NCBI GenBank assembly: GCA_025769875.1
Contig: JAGFNK010000950.1
Span: forward strand, 1-17,674
Source: Russula earlei
Taxonomy: Eukaryota; Basidiomycota; Agaricomycetes; Russulales; Russulaceae
Length of the DNA stretch: 17,674 nucleotides
Direction of reading: 5' to 3'
Positions 9,798-17,674 of the stretch are shown here, one piece after another. The notes beneath the pieces were generated by a model, which was not told the origin of the DNA, ran no database searches, and saw nothing but the letters and a program-made list of their open reading frames with translations. The position numbers and the translations under genes are program-made. Every line of letters begins with the position of its first letter. Within the stretch, counting starts at the first letter, position 1.

Positions 9798-11090
9798 TGG
9801 GTCGTCCAGCCGTAGTGGAGTAGAATTCTTTGAGGAGTCTGGGGGCGTTGAGGTCGTGGTGGTCGACCCATGAGTCATCTGATGATGGGTAACCTTTCCA
9901 GTGTACGAGATATTGAAGTTTACATGTTCGTCCAAACCTTCTGGCATCTAGAATGGCCTCGATCTCGTATTCTTCTTCGTTATCGATGATCAGAGGAGGT
10001 TGTGTAAATGGCGTGCCATATTCTTCCGTTTCTATATATGGTAGAAGTAGATTGACATGGAAGACGTCGTGTATTTTCATGGATGGTGGAAGTTGGAGTT
10101 GGTAAGCGACTTTAGAAATCTTTTTTACGATGGGAAAGGGTCCATAACGTTTTGGGGTCAGCTTGCGGTTCCCTCGTGTCTTGAGGTTTTTGCCTTCTAA
10201 CCATATGAGGGTTCCTTCTTTCATTTCCAGGTTATCAGGTCTGGAGGGTTGTTGTTTTCGTTCTAAAAGTTGTTGTGCATTGTGTCTAGATTGTTCTAGT
10301 TCTTTGAGTCGATTGGTTGAGGCGGGAACGTTGTTGTCTTCGAGATTTATGTCAATTTGAGGTTTAAATCCCATGAGGAGTTCGTGTGGTGATCGTCGTG
10401 ATGTTTCATGTTTCCATGAGTTATGTGCATATTCTGCAATGGGAAGCATTTTTTCCCAGGAGTGTGGATGGGTCGCGGTCCAGGGTCTCAAGTATTGTTC
10501 TAGCCAGGCGTTCATTCTTTCGGTTTGTCCATCGGTTTGGGGGTGGAACGTGGTGGACATGTTTTGTTTGATGCCTAGATTTTTACATATGGCTTTAGAG
10601 AAGTTTGATGCGAATCGGGGGTCTCTGTCAGATATGATTCTTTTAGGGACACCAAACCAAGGCACGAGGTGTTTCAGATATTCGTGTGCGACACCTGTTC
10701 CGTCGATCGTTTTGTTACAAGGAATGAATTTGGTCGCTTTAGAACATCCTTGATCGACAATTGTGAGGATACTGTCGAATCCTTCTGATCTTGGTAAATC
10801 AGTGATGAGGTCCATCGATACGTATTGAAAGGGGCCTTGTTTGACGTGTGTGTCGAGTGGGAAGGTTGTGGCTTTCTTTCTTGGTAAATTGGTTTTGGAT
10901 TCCTGGCATTTGGCACAGCCTTTTATGTATTGTTCTACAAATTGTCGTAGTCTAGGTCCTTCGTAGTGTTGTTTGACTAGGTCCCATGTGTTGGCTATTC
11001 TGGGGTGTCCTGCAGGTGGGGCATTGTGAAATTGTCATAGGATTTCTCGTCATTTGTCTAGTTTGTCGGGTAGGTAGATTTTCGTGTGAA
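9790..11090 (-). pseudogene. Integrase with C-terminal chromodomain (part of pol), broken
   Basis: Integrase inserts the cDNA into the genome. The N-terminal zinc-binding HHCC is visible as HNAPPAGHP and CAKC (about 10935-11035). The catalytic core carries the first Asp in MDLITDLP (about 10815), the second in ISDRDPRF and the Glu in DGQTERMN, with exactly 35 residues between the last two (DD35E). A GPY/F-like stretch starts at GPFPIVKKI, followed by IHDVFHVNLLLPY. The chromodomain (about 9800-9980) reads YEIEAILDARRF, then LVHWKGYPSSDDSWV. Chromodomains bind methylated histone H3 and steer integration. Two in-frame TGA codons (11050-11052 and 11035-11037) break the N-terminal domain. A frameshift near 11085-11095 separates it from the RNase H frame. 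From 10815 to the stop at 9790 the frame is intact (341 codons). Confidence 0.93.
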
Positions 11091-11632
11091 TATTTCAGAT
11101 GGGAGGAGGATGGTTTTTTGTTCTTCTACCCCCTTGTTAAGGTCTTTGCAACGAGAAAGTGTATCGGCAATTGTATTGGTGTGTCCCGGGATGTGTTCCA
11201 TAATTAAGTTAAAGTCTTGCATATATTGCATCCATCTTGCTTGCCGTCCTGTTAGTTTCTGTGATTCTTTAAAGTATGTAAGATTTTTGTGGTCTGTCCT
11301 TATCTGGACAGGCTTTTCTGCACCTAGGAAGAATGGTCGGCTGCTTTTGAGGCCAAAGATGACAGCAGCCAGTTCTTTATCGTGTGCATTGTAATTTCTT
11401 TCCACGTCTAGTAGTGTTCTTGAATAGAATGCTATAGGATGGAGTCCATCTTTATATTCTTGGGAGATAACTGCTCCTATGGCAAATCCTGATGCATCGG
11501 TGTCAAGGATGAATTGTTTGGTCCAATCTGGAGTTCGGAGCACTGGGTAGGATACGCATGTATCTTTCAGTGATTGGAATGCTTGTTGCTCTCTGGGTGT
11601 CCATTCCCATTGTTTATTCTTTTTTGTTAGGT
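11058..11632 (-). pseudogene. RNase H domain of pol
   Basis: RNase H degrades the RNA of the RNA:cDNA hybrid and makes the plus-strand primer. The sequence shows all four acidic landmarks: FILDTDASGFAIGAV, HDKELAAV, RTDHKNL and IADTLSR. The frame is open from about 11632, where it is offset by one base from the reverse transcriptase frame that stops at 11627, so a one-base deletion near 11630 split the polyprotein. It ends at 11058 in the wrong phase for integrase. The candidate central polypurine tract (11127-11145) encodes DLNKGV in the linker right after this domain. Confidence 0.9.
11127..11145 (-). other. Candidate central polypurine tract
   Basis: Nineteen bases (on the plus strand TACCCCCTTGTTAAGGTCT) are identical to 8461-8479, the polypurine-tract region next to the 3' LTR; the match ends at both flanks. 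In sense orientation it is AAGGGGGTA in the RNase H to integrase linker. Lentiviruses and yeast Ty1 use such internal copies as a second plus-strand start. The identity is seen directly; the function is inferred. Confidence 0.65.
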
Positions 11633-13126
11633 TGTTGAGTGGTCTAGCTTAACTGAGAAATTTGGGATGAAATTGCAGTAGAAGTTGTAGAACCCAAGGA
11701 AGCTTTGAACTTCCTTTAATGTTTTTGGTGTAGGCCAGTCTCCAATTCCTTTGACTTTTACTGGGTCCATGGTGATTTTTCCTTCACCAATGATTACTCC
11801 TAGGTATTCGACTTTTCTTTTGTGGAATTGGCATTTTTCTGGTTTAAGATATAGGTTGTGTTGTTTCAATTTTGACAGGATGTGGTTAACTTTAGATTTA
11901 TGTTTTTCTTCATCATTTTCTGTGGCGATAATGATGTCGTCCATATAAATCTTCAGCCATCCTTGAGCAAGTTCTTCTTCAAGGATGTCGTCCATCATCG
12001 TTTGGAAGGTTGCTGGGGAGTTAGTCAATCCGAAAAACATTACCATTGGTTCGAATAATCCATCGCTGGTTTTGAAGGCTGCTTTCCATTTGTCTCCTTC
12101 TTTAATCCTAATGTTGTTGTAGCCCCATCTGATATCAAATTTAGTAAAGAGTTCTTTGCCTGCTAGGGCATGTATCAATTCTGGGATTAAAGGAAGTGGG
12201 TAGACATTGGGTATGGTCCATTTATTCAGGTTTCTATAGTCTTGTACTGGTCGAAATTTGCCATCCTTCTTTTTGATCAAAAAGAAGCCACTTGCATATG
12301 GTGAGTTGGACCTTCTGATTCGCTTTAATTGTAGGTTTTGTTCAAGAAATTTTCCTTGTTCTTCTTTCTCTTTGGGTGAAAGGGGGTATACTCTGCAATT
12401 GATTGTTGTAGGGGCGTCGGGTTTAAGGTCGATAGCATGATCCCACTTTCTTGGTCCAGGGAATCTTTCTGATTTTTGTTCTTCAAAGACTTGGCCGTAG
12501 GCATGATATTGGAGAGGGACTATTTGTTGCCAAGTCAGTTGTTTTGATTGTACTTGGGATTCTGCTAATTGTTGGGCAATCGTAGTTTTTCGCAGTTGTG
12601 TTTGTACCCAAAGTTCGTCACCTTCTTCCCATTGTGCGATGTTCTTTATCCATCCTGGTGTTTCTTCATCTCCAGATAAGGTTATTTTTCCCATTAATGT
12701 TCCATTGGTCCAGTTCATTTTGGGATTCATTGATTCGAGGAAGGGGTATCCTAAAATCAGATTGTCTTGTCTGATGTCTGCTACAAGGAATTGGTGTTTG
12801 CTTTTTTGTCCCAGTAGTTTTAACTCTAAGTCTACCGCTTGAGTGATCTTTCCTAGGCGATTAGGAGTGTTATCAATGTTTTTTACCACTCTAGGTGTTA
12901 ACAATTTTTGTGTTCTCAATTGAAGTTGTTTGGTTAATTTGGGGGATATGAAGCATTCAGTTCCTCCACTATCGATTAACGCGGTTTTCTTTTCAGCTTT
13001 TGAGGTTCCAACATATATAGTCAATTTGACCTGCATTGACTTTTTTCTTGTAATTTTATATACATTGGTACCTAGGGCCCGAGCGATCGCCGATATGCTC
13101 AGGCATCCGAAAAATCCTTTCCTTCG
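11627..13126 (-). pseudogene. Protease and reverse transcriptase of pol (long intact frame)
   Basis: A continuous frame from the first ATG (13036) to a stop at 11627 gives 469 codons; the frame is open from 13126, overlapping the end of gag in the -1 phase. The aspartic protease motif ALIDSGG is at residues 20-25. Reverse transcriptase follows from about residue 180: the substrate/LPDG-like region SGFFLIKKKDGKFRPVQDYR (250-268), the first catalytic Asp in KFDIRWGYNNIRI (301), FFGLTNSPATFQ (334-345) and the YMDD box at 364-367. The thumb/connection ends at LGFYNFYCNFIPNF. The frame stops early through a one-base shift before RNase H. Protease cuts the polyprotein and RT copies the genomic RNA inside the particle. 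All catalytic residues I can check are present. Confidence 0.95.
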
Positions 13127-14813
13127 TCATCATCGGTTTCTCCATTCAACATCCTAATAAATTCCTCTCTTTCTTCTTTAGAAAGGGCTTTGGCAGCCTT
13201 CGTGACTTTGGCTGTTGCACTTTCTTCAATGATCTTGACAACGGAGGACTTGGATGTGGTGGTGGTCACTTCCGCTGTGCATGCGTGTGTCGGCTCGCGT
13301 TTGGGTTTCGTGGGGCAGTCTCTAGCAAGGTGTCCTTGTTTTGAGCAATGAAAGCACCTGCCTTCGGCATGATGTTTTTCCTTGTCAGCTTCAGTGATTG
13401 CTTTGCGCGCTGCGCCTGCGCTAGTATCCATTGTGTTCAGGTCGCGTGGTGGAAGGCATGCGCATGGTGCGGTAGCGCTGTTGGTGGTGTTGCCGTGCAC
13501 GCCCCAATTCGAAAGGCGGGCCCAGGGGCAATTGGTGTTTGAGTTAGTGTTTCTGTTGTGAGTGTTGGCATGGTCAGTGAGGACTGCGTGTTTGTGCATC
13601 CAGATGCGATGTTGCTTCTGGGCGCCGGACATCCATTCTTGAAAGGTGGTTGGGTCTTCTTGACTGATGATCGCTTCTACCAATGGTTTGGGGAGACCGC
13701 ACGCGAATAGACGCATGACCATTGGGTCATCTGTATGTAGAGACCCTCGTCGAGCTAGTAGTTCAAAGTTAGCTATATATTCATCCAAGTTGTTGTCCTT
13801 CATTTTGAGTTCTCGTAGCTGGGTCTTGCGGCGCGTTCGCATTTGGTGTAATCCGTAAATGCTCGTTTAAATTGCTGCTCCATGGCTTGCCAGGCAGTGA
13901 GGCCAAGGGAATTTTCTTCTGGATCGAGCATGACCTTTTCAAGCCATTCGTCCATAGCTTCGACCCAACCGTCGACACTAGGTCCTTCCATTAGTGATAA
14001 GAAATAAGCACATTTCTTAATGGGATTTTGAGCAATTTTGCTGTTCAAAATTCATTCTCATGAAACGTCGAAACGCGGTGAGGAATGCGTGAGTACGCGC
14101 GCGATCGCCGTTGAAGGCCTTGGGTGGGACGCCTTCAAGCTTACCGTTGTCGGAGGGGCGTGCGTCGCGGTCGTACATGGCGTATGCACCATAGTCGTCG
14201 GGGTCTGGGCTTGGAGGTCGTCTTTTGCGTCCTTTGAAACCTTGGAACAAGGATGGGCGTGGGTACACCTGCGCCGTTCCGGACGACGCGAGTTGTTGAG
14301 GTATCTGTGCTGGTGGTTCTTCTGGTTTGTCGGTCGCAACAAAAATTTGTGTTGTGGTTTTGTGGTTCTTGTTCCATAGGTTCGGTGGGTGCAGGTCCAG
14401 GGGTCGGGGCGCGAGACGGGTTCTTTGAGTTAGGAATCGGTTCTCCAGATTTAATGAGCTGTTCCATATCAAGACCTTTGAGAGGGTCAAAGGTCAGTCC
14501 AAGAGCTGGGCGTGCAACATGGTAAGCCTCGAAGTAGTCCTTCGTGGCATTGAATTTCGAACCATACACCGTAGAGGGTTCCAAGGCCTACCTTGGCCTT
14601 CCTGTAATAAGCATAGTATCCAGTCCAGGGTACACTGTCTATTCCTACTCTGAGGAAATGAGCATTTTCTCTAAAGGCCTCAGGAACAAGAGCGTCGTCA
14701 GGTCCGGGTTCAGTTTGAAGGGACACTTGAGTTTCTTTAGTCCTTCTTCTGTGGGTTTTCCTTGTCCTTTGAACCTCCAGTCTCTGGCCATGGAAGTCAT
14801 CTTTCAAAAACAT
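13099..14813 (-). pseudogene. Gag (capsid/nucleocapsid), broken by frameshifts
   Basis: Gag forms the particle and packages RNA. I place the start at the ATG at 14813, the first ATG downstream of the 5' LTR in this frame. About 570 codons must be read through four phase changes, near 14580, 14350, 14050 and 13835. Between them the protein is clearly gag-like: WVEAMDEWLEKV and MEQQFKRAF, then LDEYIANFELLARRG (the capsid retrotrans_gag region, about 13740-14030), and one CCHC knuckle CFHCSKQGHLARDC at 13315-13356. The tail is Lys/Glu-rich and ends GKDFSDA at 13099. The pol frame is already open 28 nt upstream of this stop in the -1 phase. The N-terminal third is only weakly recognisable. Confidence 0.85.
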
Positions 14814-14865
14814 TGTATTCGGGGGTGGATGCGTGTGTACGCGTTCAGGGTCAAGGGTTCGAGGG

Positions 14866-14877
14866 TAAGTTTGTTCT
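14866..14877 (-). other. Putative self-primed primer-binding site
   Basis: Two bases inside the 5' LTR the sense strand reads AGAACAAACTTA. It lacks the TGG that starts a tRNA-primed PBS. It is complementary at 11 of 12 positions (one C:A mismatch) to LTR sense sequence TAAGCTTGTTCT at 15128-15117, which is predicted to be the mRNA 5' end. This is the arrangement of Tf1/sushi-type self-priming elements. Confidence 0.55.
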
Positions 14878-15116
14878 AATGTCACCAACTGGGGGCAGTG
14901 TTGCTGACAAATCAGTTCACGTGCGAGACACTCAGTCTTCGCAAGTTTCGGGGATCTCAGAGACTATTGCCAAGGCAAACATGTTCCGCGGAAAGGGAGA
15001 TTATGAATAAGTTTTCGCGTCAAGAAGACTTATGAGTGGGAGAGGTTTCAGACCGATTGCTTGATGTCTTGCAAGCCTACAAGTCCTGAAGCTGGAAACC
15101 AGTGATATTTCACAGG

Positions 15117-15128
15117 AGAACAAGCTTA
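15117..15128 (-). promoter_or_regulatory. Predicted transcript 5' end and self-primer in the LTR
   Basis: Sense sequence TAAGCTTGTTCT starts 31 bp downstream of the first T of TATAAG and pairs with the PBS at 14866-14877 with a single mismatch. In Tf1 the first 11 bases of the mRNA serve as the primer; the position relative to the TATA box fits. Inferred from complementarity and spacing only. Confidence 0.5.
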
Positions 15129-15153
15129 GGGCTTGTCCTTGTCAAACAGCAGT

Positions 15154-15159
15154 CTTATA
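15154..15159 (-). promoter_or_regulatory. TATA box of the 5' LTR
   Basis: Sense TATAAG, in a longer AT-rich block with several TATA-like steps (15154-15185). Conserved in both LTRs apart from a 2-bp TA indel next to it. The spacing to the predicted start is 31 bp. Confidence 0.6.
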
Positions 15160-15341
15160 CATACTAGATACTATATCAAATAGTATTCATGAGGTGGAAG
15201 CGAGGCGATCGAACTGGAACACCAGGAAATGTCTGGTATGTGTGAGGCTACGGAAGGGTCATAAAACATGTGGGAAACTTGAGACATGTCCGGGTAGGCT
15301 TCTGGTTGCCAGTCCGGTCCGATGTACCGGTTCTTGTGACA

Positions 15342-15346
15342 TTTTC
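15342..15346. repeat. Target-site duplication, right copy (TTTTC)
   Basis: Directly follows the CA end of the right LTR and equals 7962-7966. Confidence 0.9.
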
Positions 15347-16690
15347 ATATCTTGAACCTTGAGATTGCAGCAAGTACAAAAATTGGTAGCCATCGGACTT
15401 GCAAATCCACTGGCCTGACGTGCAGCTAGCATATCAGAAACAACAGGAGCAAGTATAGTGCGAACTCGACAGCCTTGGCTATGCCTCGCCATTCGAGAAT
15501 ACCACACACCAGGTTCAAAGAACTCGAGTAAGACCTCAACGAGAAGTCTAAGGCTGTGGTTAACATCGGACAGAGAGGGTTTCTTTGGCCCAGGAATTAT
15601 GCCAGCAAGAAACATGTTCTCTGGGCGATATCATAGGTGGGACGGAAGGTTGAGCAAAATCAACCAAATAGTGGTCAATGAGACGGTTTGTTTAGCCTCC
15701 TTCATGTGAAAGGGGTTGAAGCTGTCCATCGAGAATGAAAACGCCAGGCGGGTTTCATCAGCTGGCCCTGGGAGGAAACGTTCACCCGTTTTCAGGAGAA
15801 TCTTGCACAGATGTCCCGCATCCCACATGTCCTCCATTATTTTCTTTTGTTGCCTCCAAAAGCCTTTGAAAACTTGTTCCTCAATAGCAGGCCGGGAAGT
15901 AGTCTCCCGACCCATTGCTTCAGATCTTGTGCTTCATACTTGGACCAGGAATGGTGTAAGAGCTGCCATTGGTGACAATAGTGTGGAATAAGGATTCACC
16001 ACAGGCCGTGCCTTTTGAGACCCATCGGTATGTGCAGTGAGCTGGCGCAAATAGGTGATTGTTTTTGGGGTCATCAGGAGAAACTGCTATGGGATGGCAA
16101 ATGTTCCGAGTTGTCAAAAGATGTGGGCGCTTTCCTCTTTTTGGTCTTGATGGCCGAATGCGGATATAGGGCATAGCACGAAGGGCAGCAGATGTAGCTG
16201 TGAGTGACGGGATCAAGATCATACATAACGAGGAGTCTTCTAGGGTCCTTCGGCACACCATTTGTTAAGGAGCAAAGAGACTCTTGGCTATTCAAAATGC
16301 TCCTCATCCTGGCCAGTAAAATAGCTGTGCCATGGCGAGGAAAGTGGTATAGAACGTACATCGCCAGAGTTGTCACATACATGACAAGAAGTGTTTTATC
16401 TTGGGGATGCCTTGTTGCAAAGTACTTTTCTGGAGCATTGTTAGCCAGAGTGACGCAGCAGTTATATATATATGTGCACATGCCTGTATTGTTGACAGCA
16501 CCTTTGACGCCATGCACAGCCCGTTGTCCCGACCATTCGACTTCCTTCAAGGTATTGATCCTGACCAGCTCTCATAAAATTTAGTCCTCCAAGTCTCTTT
16601 TCATCAGTAGGTTCTATTGATTCAAGTATATCTAGGATCTCGCAAAGACAATGTTCATGCTCTAAATAGACTTTGATTTTTGAATACTAG
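15342..16690 (-). pseudogene. Tnp2-like (CACTA-type) transposase, 5' half
   Basis: The N-terminal and central part of the transposase whose 3' half is at 5562-7966. Landmarks in order: LEHEHCLCEILDILESI (about 16625-16670), LKEVEWSGQRAVHG (about 16510-16550), the zinc-binding-like CCPSCYALYP (about 16165-16195) with HCTYRWVSKGTACGESLF (about 15990-16045), RLAFSFSMDSFNPF (about 15715-15755), then MFLAGIIPGPKKPSL at 15615 and a CTCCNLKVQD cysteine pair next to the insertion. The frame changes near 16560, 16140, 15980 and 15895, and a TGA at 15631-15633 splits LPSHL from YRPENMF. Some phase changes could be introns, but none fits as well as those in the 3' half. At the junction the two halves are out of phase by one base. 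The true N-terminus may extend beyond 16690. Confidence 0.8.
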
Positions 16691-17674
16691 TTTTAATGCA
16701 TATAATCCAGTGTTAGGACACCTAAGCTGGTCGGTGGTGCCTGCGATAAGACTGCTGATGACAGGGTCATTGACAAAGTCTAAAGACTCAATATTGGGCA
16801 TCCATGTGGAACATGCTATAAGTTCAGCATCTAGACAGGACAAAAACTCCATAGAGACCCTGCAGATACCAGACCATTTTGAAATAAGGAAAAAATGTTT
16901 GTGAGAGACAGAGAGATGGAACGTTCCCAGAAAACCTTTGTTGTCGGACAAAATAGGCAGTGTTCAAGTGACATTTTGAGGTTGCCTGCTTCTCCAACAG
17001 AGGAGGCAATTCTTTGGGGTTCCCCGCACCTGTTGCCAATTGCTTCGTGGGAAGGTGGAATGTGACAGTTGGTCACATATGTAATATCACACTAGATCTC
17101 TGGAATGGGTGGATAACATTTGCTAGAGCAACTATACGGCCCTGGGCAGTGTGATCTAAAATCCATGTGCCAACCTTCATAGGTGTTTGCAGTAGAAGTT
17201 ACTAGTTCCCGTCAATAGACTCTGCATTTGCATTCTACAGTGTGATAAGCCACTCGTGCACACTCATGCTACAAGCCTACAACTCCAAATTTCAAGGGTA
17301 ATGACAAACGAACTAGTCATGATGAACTGCACTAGAACAAGTGCTTCGTCACATACTCAGGTAACCTTGCTGGTATCACCCTGACTTCTGACCAGAATTT
17401 TGGTTGTGAACTTTCCGATTGAGTCATGATCGAACGCTCAAGAGTCTATAGTCTAGTTTAGTTTAGATAAGGCCCAACGAAGAATGTAGGAAGAACATAC
17501 GCAATTACGTCCAAGCTGTGGCTGAAATCATATGGCTCATCTTTCAGACACAGCTTATATTCACATACAGTGTTTCCCTGCCCTCCAGCCACTGTGGGTT
17601 GTAGGCATTGGGAGGCAGGCCCGGGGGCGCATATACCTTTTCATGCACCTTCTGGGACCCCAACACGCAAGTGG
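16691..17674. other. Unassigned flank, perhaps the transposase N-terminus and upstream region
   Basis: Minus-strand frames at 16655-16951 and 16824-17076 could hold the decayed N-terminus of the transposase, but I see no convincing motif or splice pattern. From 17077 to the window end nothing is recognised. I looked for CACTA-type termini: CACTAG occurs near 17090 and GCACTAG near 17331, but no matching inverted copy was found on the other side. Confidence 0.4.

Larger units (their letters stand above)
7967..15341 (-). mobile_element. Complete but inactivated Ty3/gypsy chromovirus LTR retrotransposon
   Basis: A 7,375-bp element bounded by two direct LTRs (TG...CA ends) and a 5-bp duplication TTTTC. 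It is transcribed on the minus strand. Order in the sense direction: 5' LTR, putative self-primed PBS, gag, PR, RT, RNase H, IN with chromodomain, an extra ORF, polypurine tract, 3' LTR. The order PR-RT-RH-IN defines Ty3/gypsy (Metaviridae), and the chromodomain behind the integrase places it among chromoviruses, probably the Tf1/sushi side because no tRNA-type PBS is present. The LTRs match at 442 of 462 aligned positions (95.7 percent) plus six indels totalling 31 bp, so insertion is not recent. Gag carries at least four frameshifts, pol at least two frameshifts and two TGA stops, and the third ORF two TGA stops. It lies in the same orientation as the transposase it interrupts. Confidence 0.95.
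14880..15341 (-). repeat. 5' LTR of the retrotransposon (462 bp)
   Basis: Sense direction begins at 15341 (TGTCAC) and ends at 14880. It aligns end to end with 7967-8459 with 20 substitutions and six indels (23, 2, 1, 2, 1 and 2 bp). It holds the promoter: TATAAG on the sense strand and the predicted start and self-primer 31 bp downstream. Confidence 0.95.

Noticed and set aside
14855..14866. GGGTTCGAGGGT beside the 5' LTR resembles a tRNA T-arm and could hint at a tRNA gene or tRNA-derived PBS
   Set aside because: No acceptor or anticodon arms can be folded around it, no CCA or TGG is placed correctly, and it lies in the gag leader.
10163..14879. Numerous plus-strand open frames (for example 10373-10753, 11086-11394, 14038-14379)
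   Set aside because: All lie opposite gag or pol domains with clear catalytic motifs, and none has recognisable motifs of its own.
2954..15633. TGA read as a sense codon (recoding or alternative code)
   Set aside because: Genes here also terminate normally at TGA (gag) and contain TGG for Trp; CGA-to-TGA decay explains the pattern and agrees with the LTR comparison.
17085..17340. CACTA-like strings as the terminal inverted repeat of the DNA transposon
   Set aside because: No matching inverted copy or 2-3 bp target duplication was found on the left side; the match is short enough to be chance.

Overview
The window looks like repeat-rich, gene-poor DNA from a mushroom-forming basidiomycete (Agaricomycete). 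I base this on short GT-AG introns (49 to 68 nt), a Tnp2-type (CACTA-like) transposase and a WD40 protein of kinds I know from these fungi, and a chromodomain-bearing Ty3/gypsy retrotransposon. The family assignments come from recalled motifs, not from a search. No rRNA, tRNA or CRISPR was seen.

Layout. Bases 1 to about 2880 hold no gene I recognise. They contain a possible decayed reading frame (93-521), a CAT microsatellite, a 13-bp perfect hairpin and LTR-like promoter sequence. Bases 2890-4016 (minus strand) are a WD40 gene with three recognisable introns but a frameshift and a stop. Bases 4017-5561 are noncoding, with a possible minus-strand solo LTR and a 53-nt pure purine run. Bases 5562-7966 and 15342-16690 (minus strand) are the two halves of one Tnp2-like transposase pseudogene. 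Its interruption is a complete 7,375-bp Ty3/gypsy retrotransposon at 7967-15341, also minus strand, flanked by the 5-bp target duplication TTTTC. Bases 16691-17674 carry nothing I can name.

The retrotransposon reads, in its own direction (right to left): 5' LTR (14880-15341), putative self-primed primer-binding site, gag with one CCHC knuckle, protease, reverse transcriptase, RNase H, integrase with HHCC, DD35E, GPY-like region and chromodomain, an extra third ORF with two CCHC knuckles, polypurine tract, 3' LTR (7967-8459). Gag and pol are broken by several frameshifts and TGA stops, so this copy is dead. The PR-RT frame is intact for 470 codons.

Most notable: (1) an exact 19-nt second copy of the polypurine-tract region inside pol, a candidate central polypurine tract; (2) an LTR segment about 31 nt downstream of a TATA box that is complementary, 11 of 12, to the sequence just inside the 5' LTR, as expected for Tf1/sushi-type self-priming; (3) a post-integrase ORF whose ATG overlaps the pol stop and which encodes two zinc knuckles; (4) 17 of 20 substitutions between the LTRs are CpG-to-TpG/CpA compatible, and eight in-frame TGA stops across three unrelated units look like decayed CGA codons, pointing to methylation-driven decay of the region.
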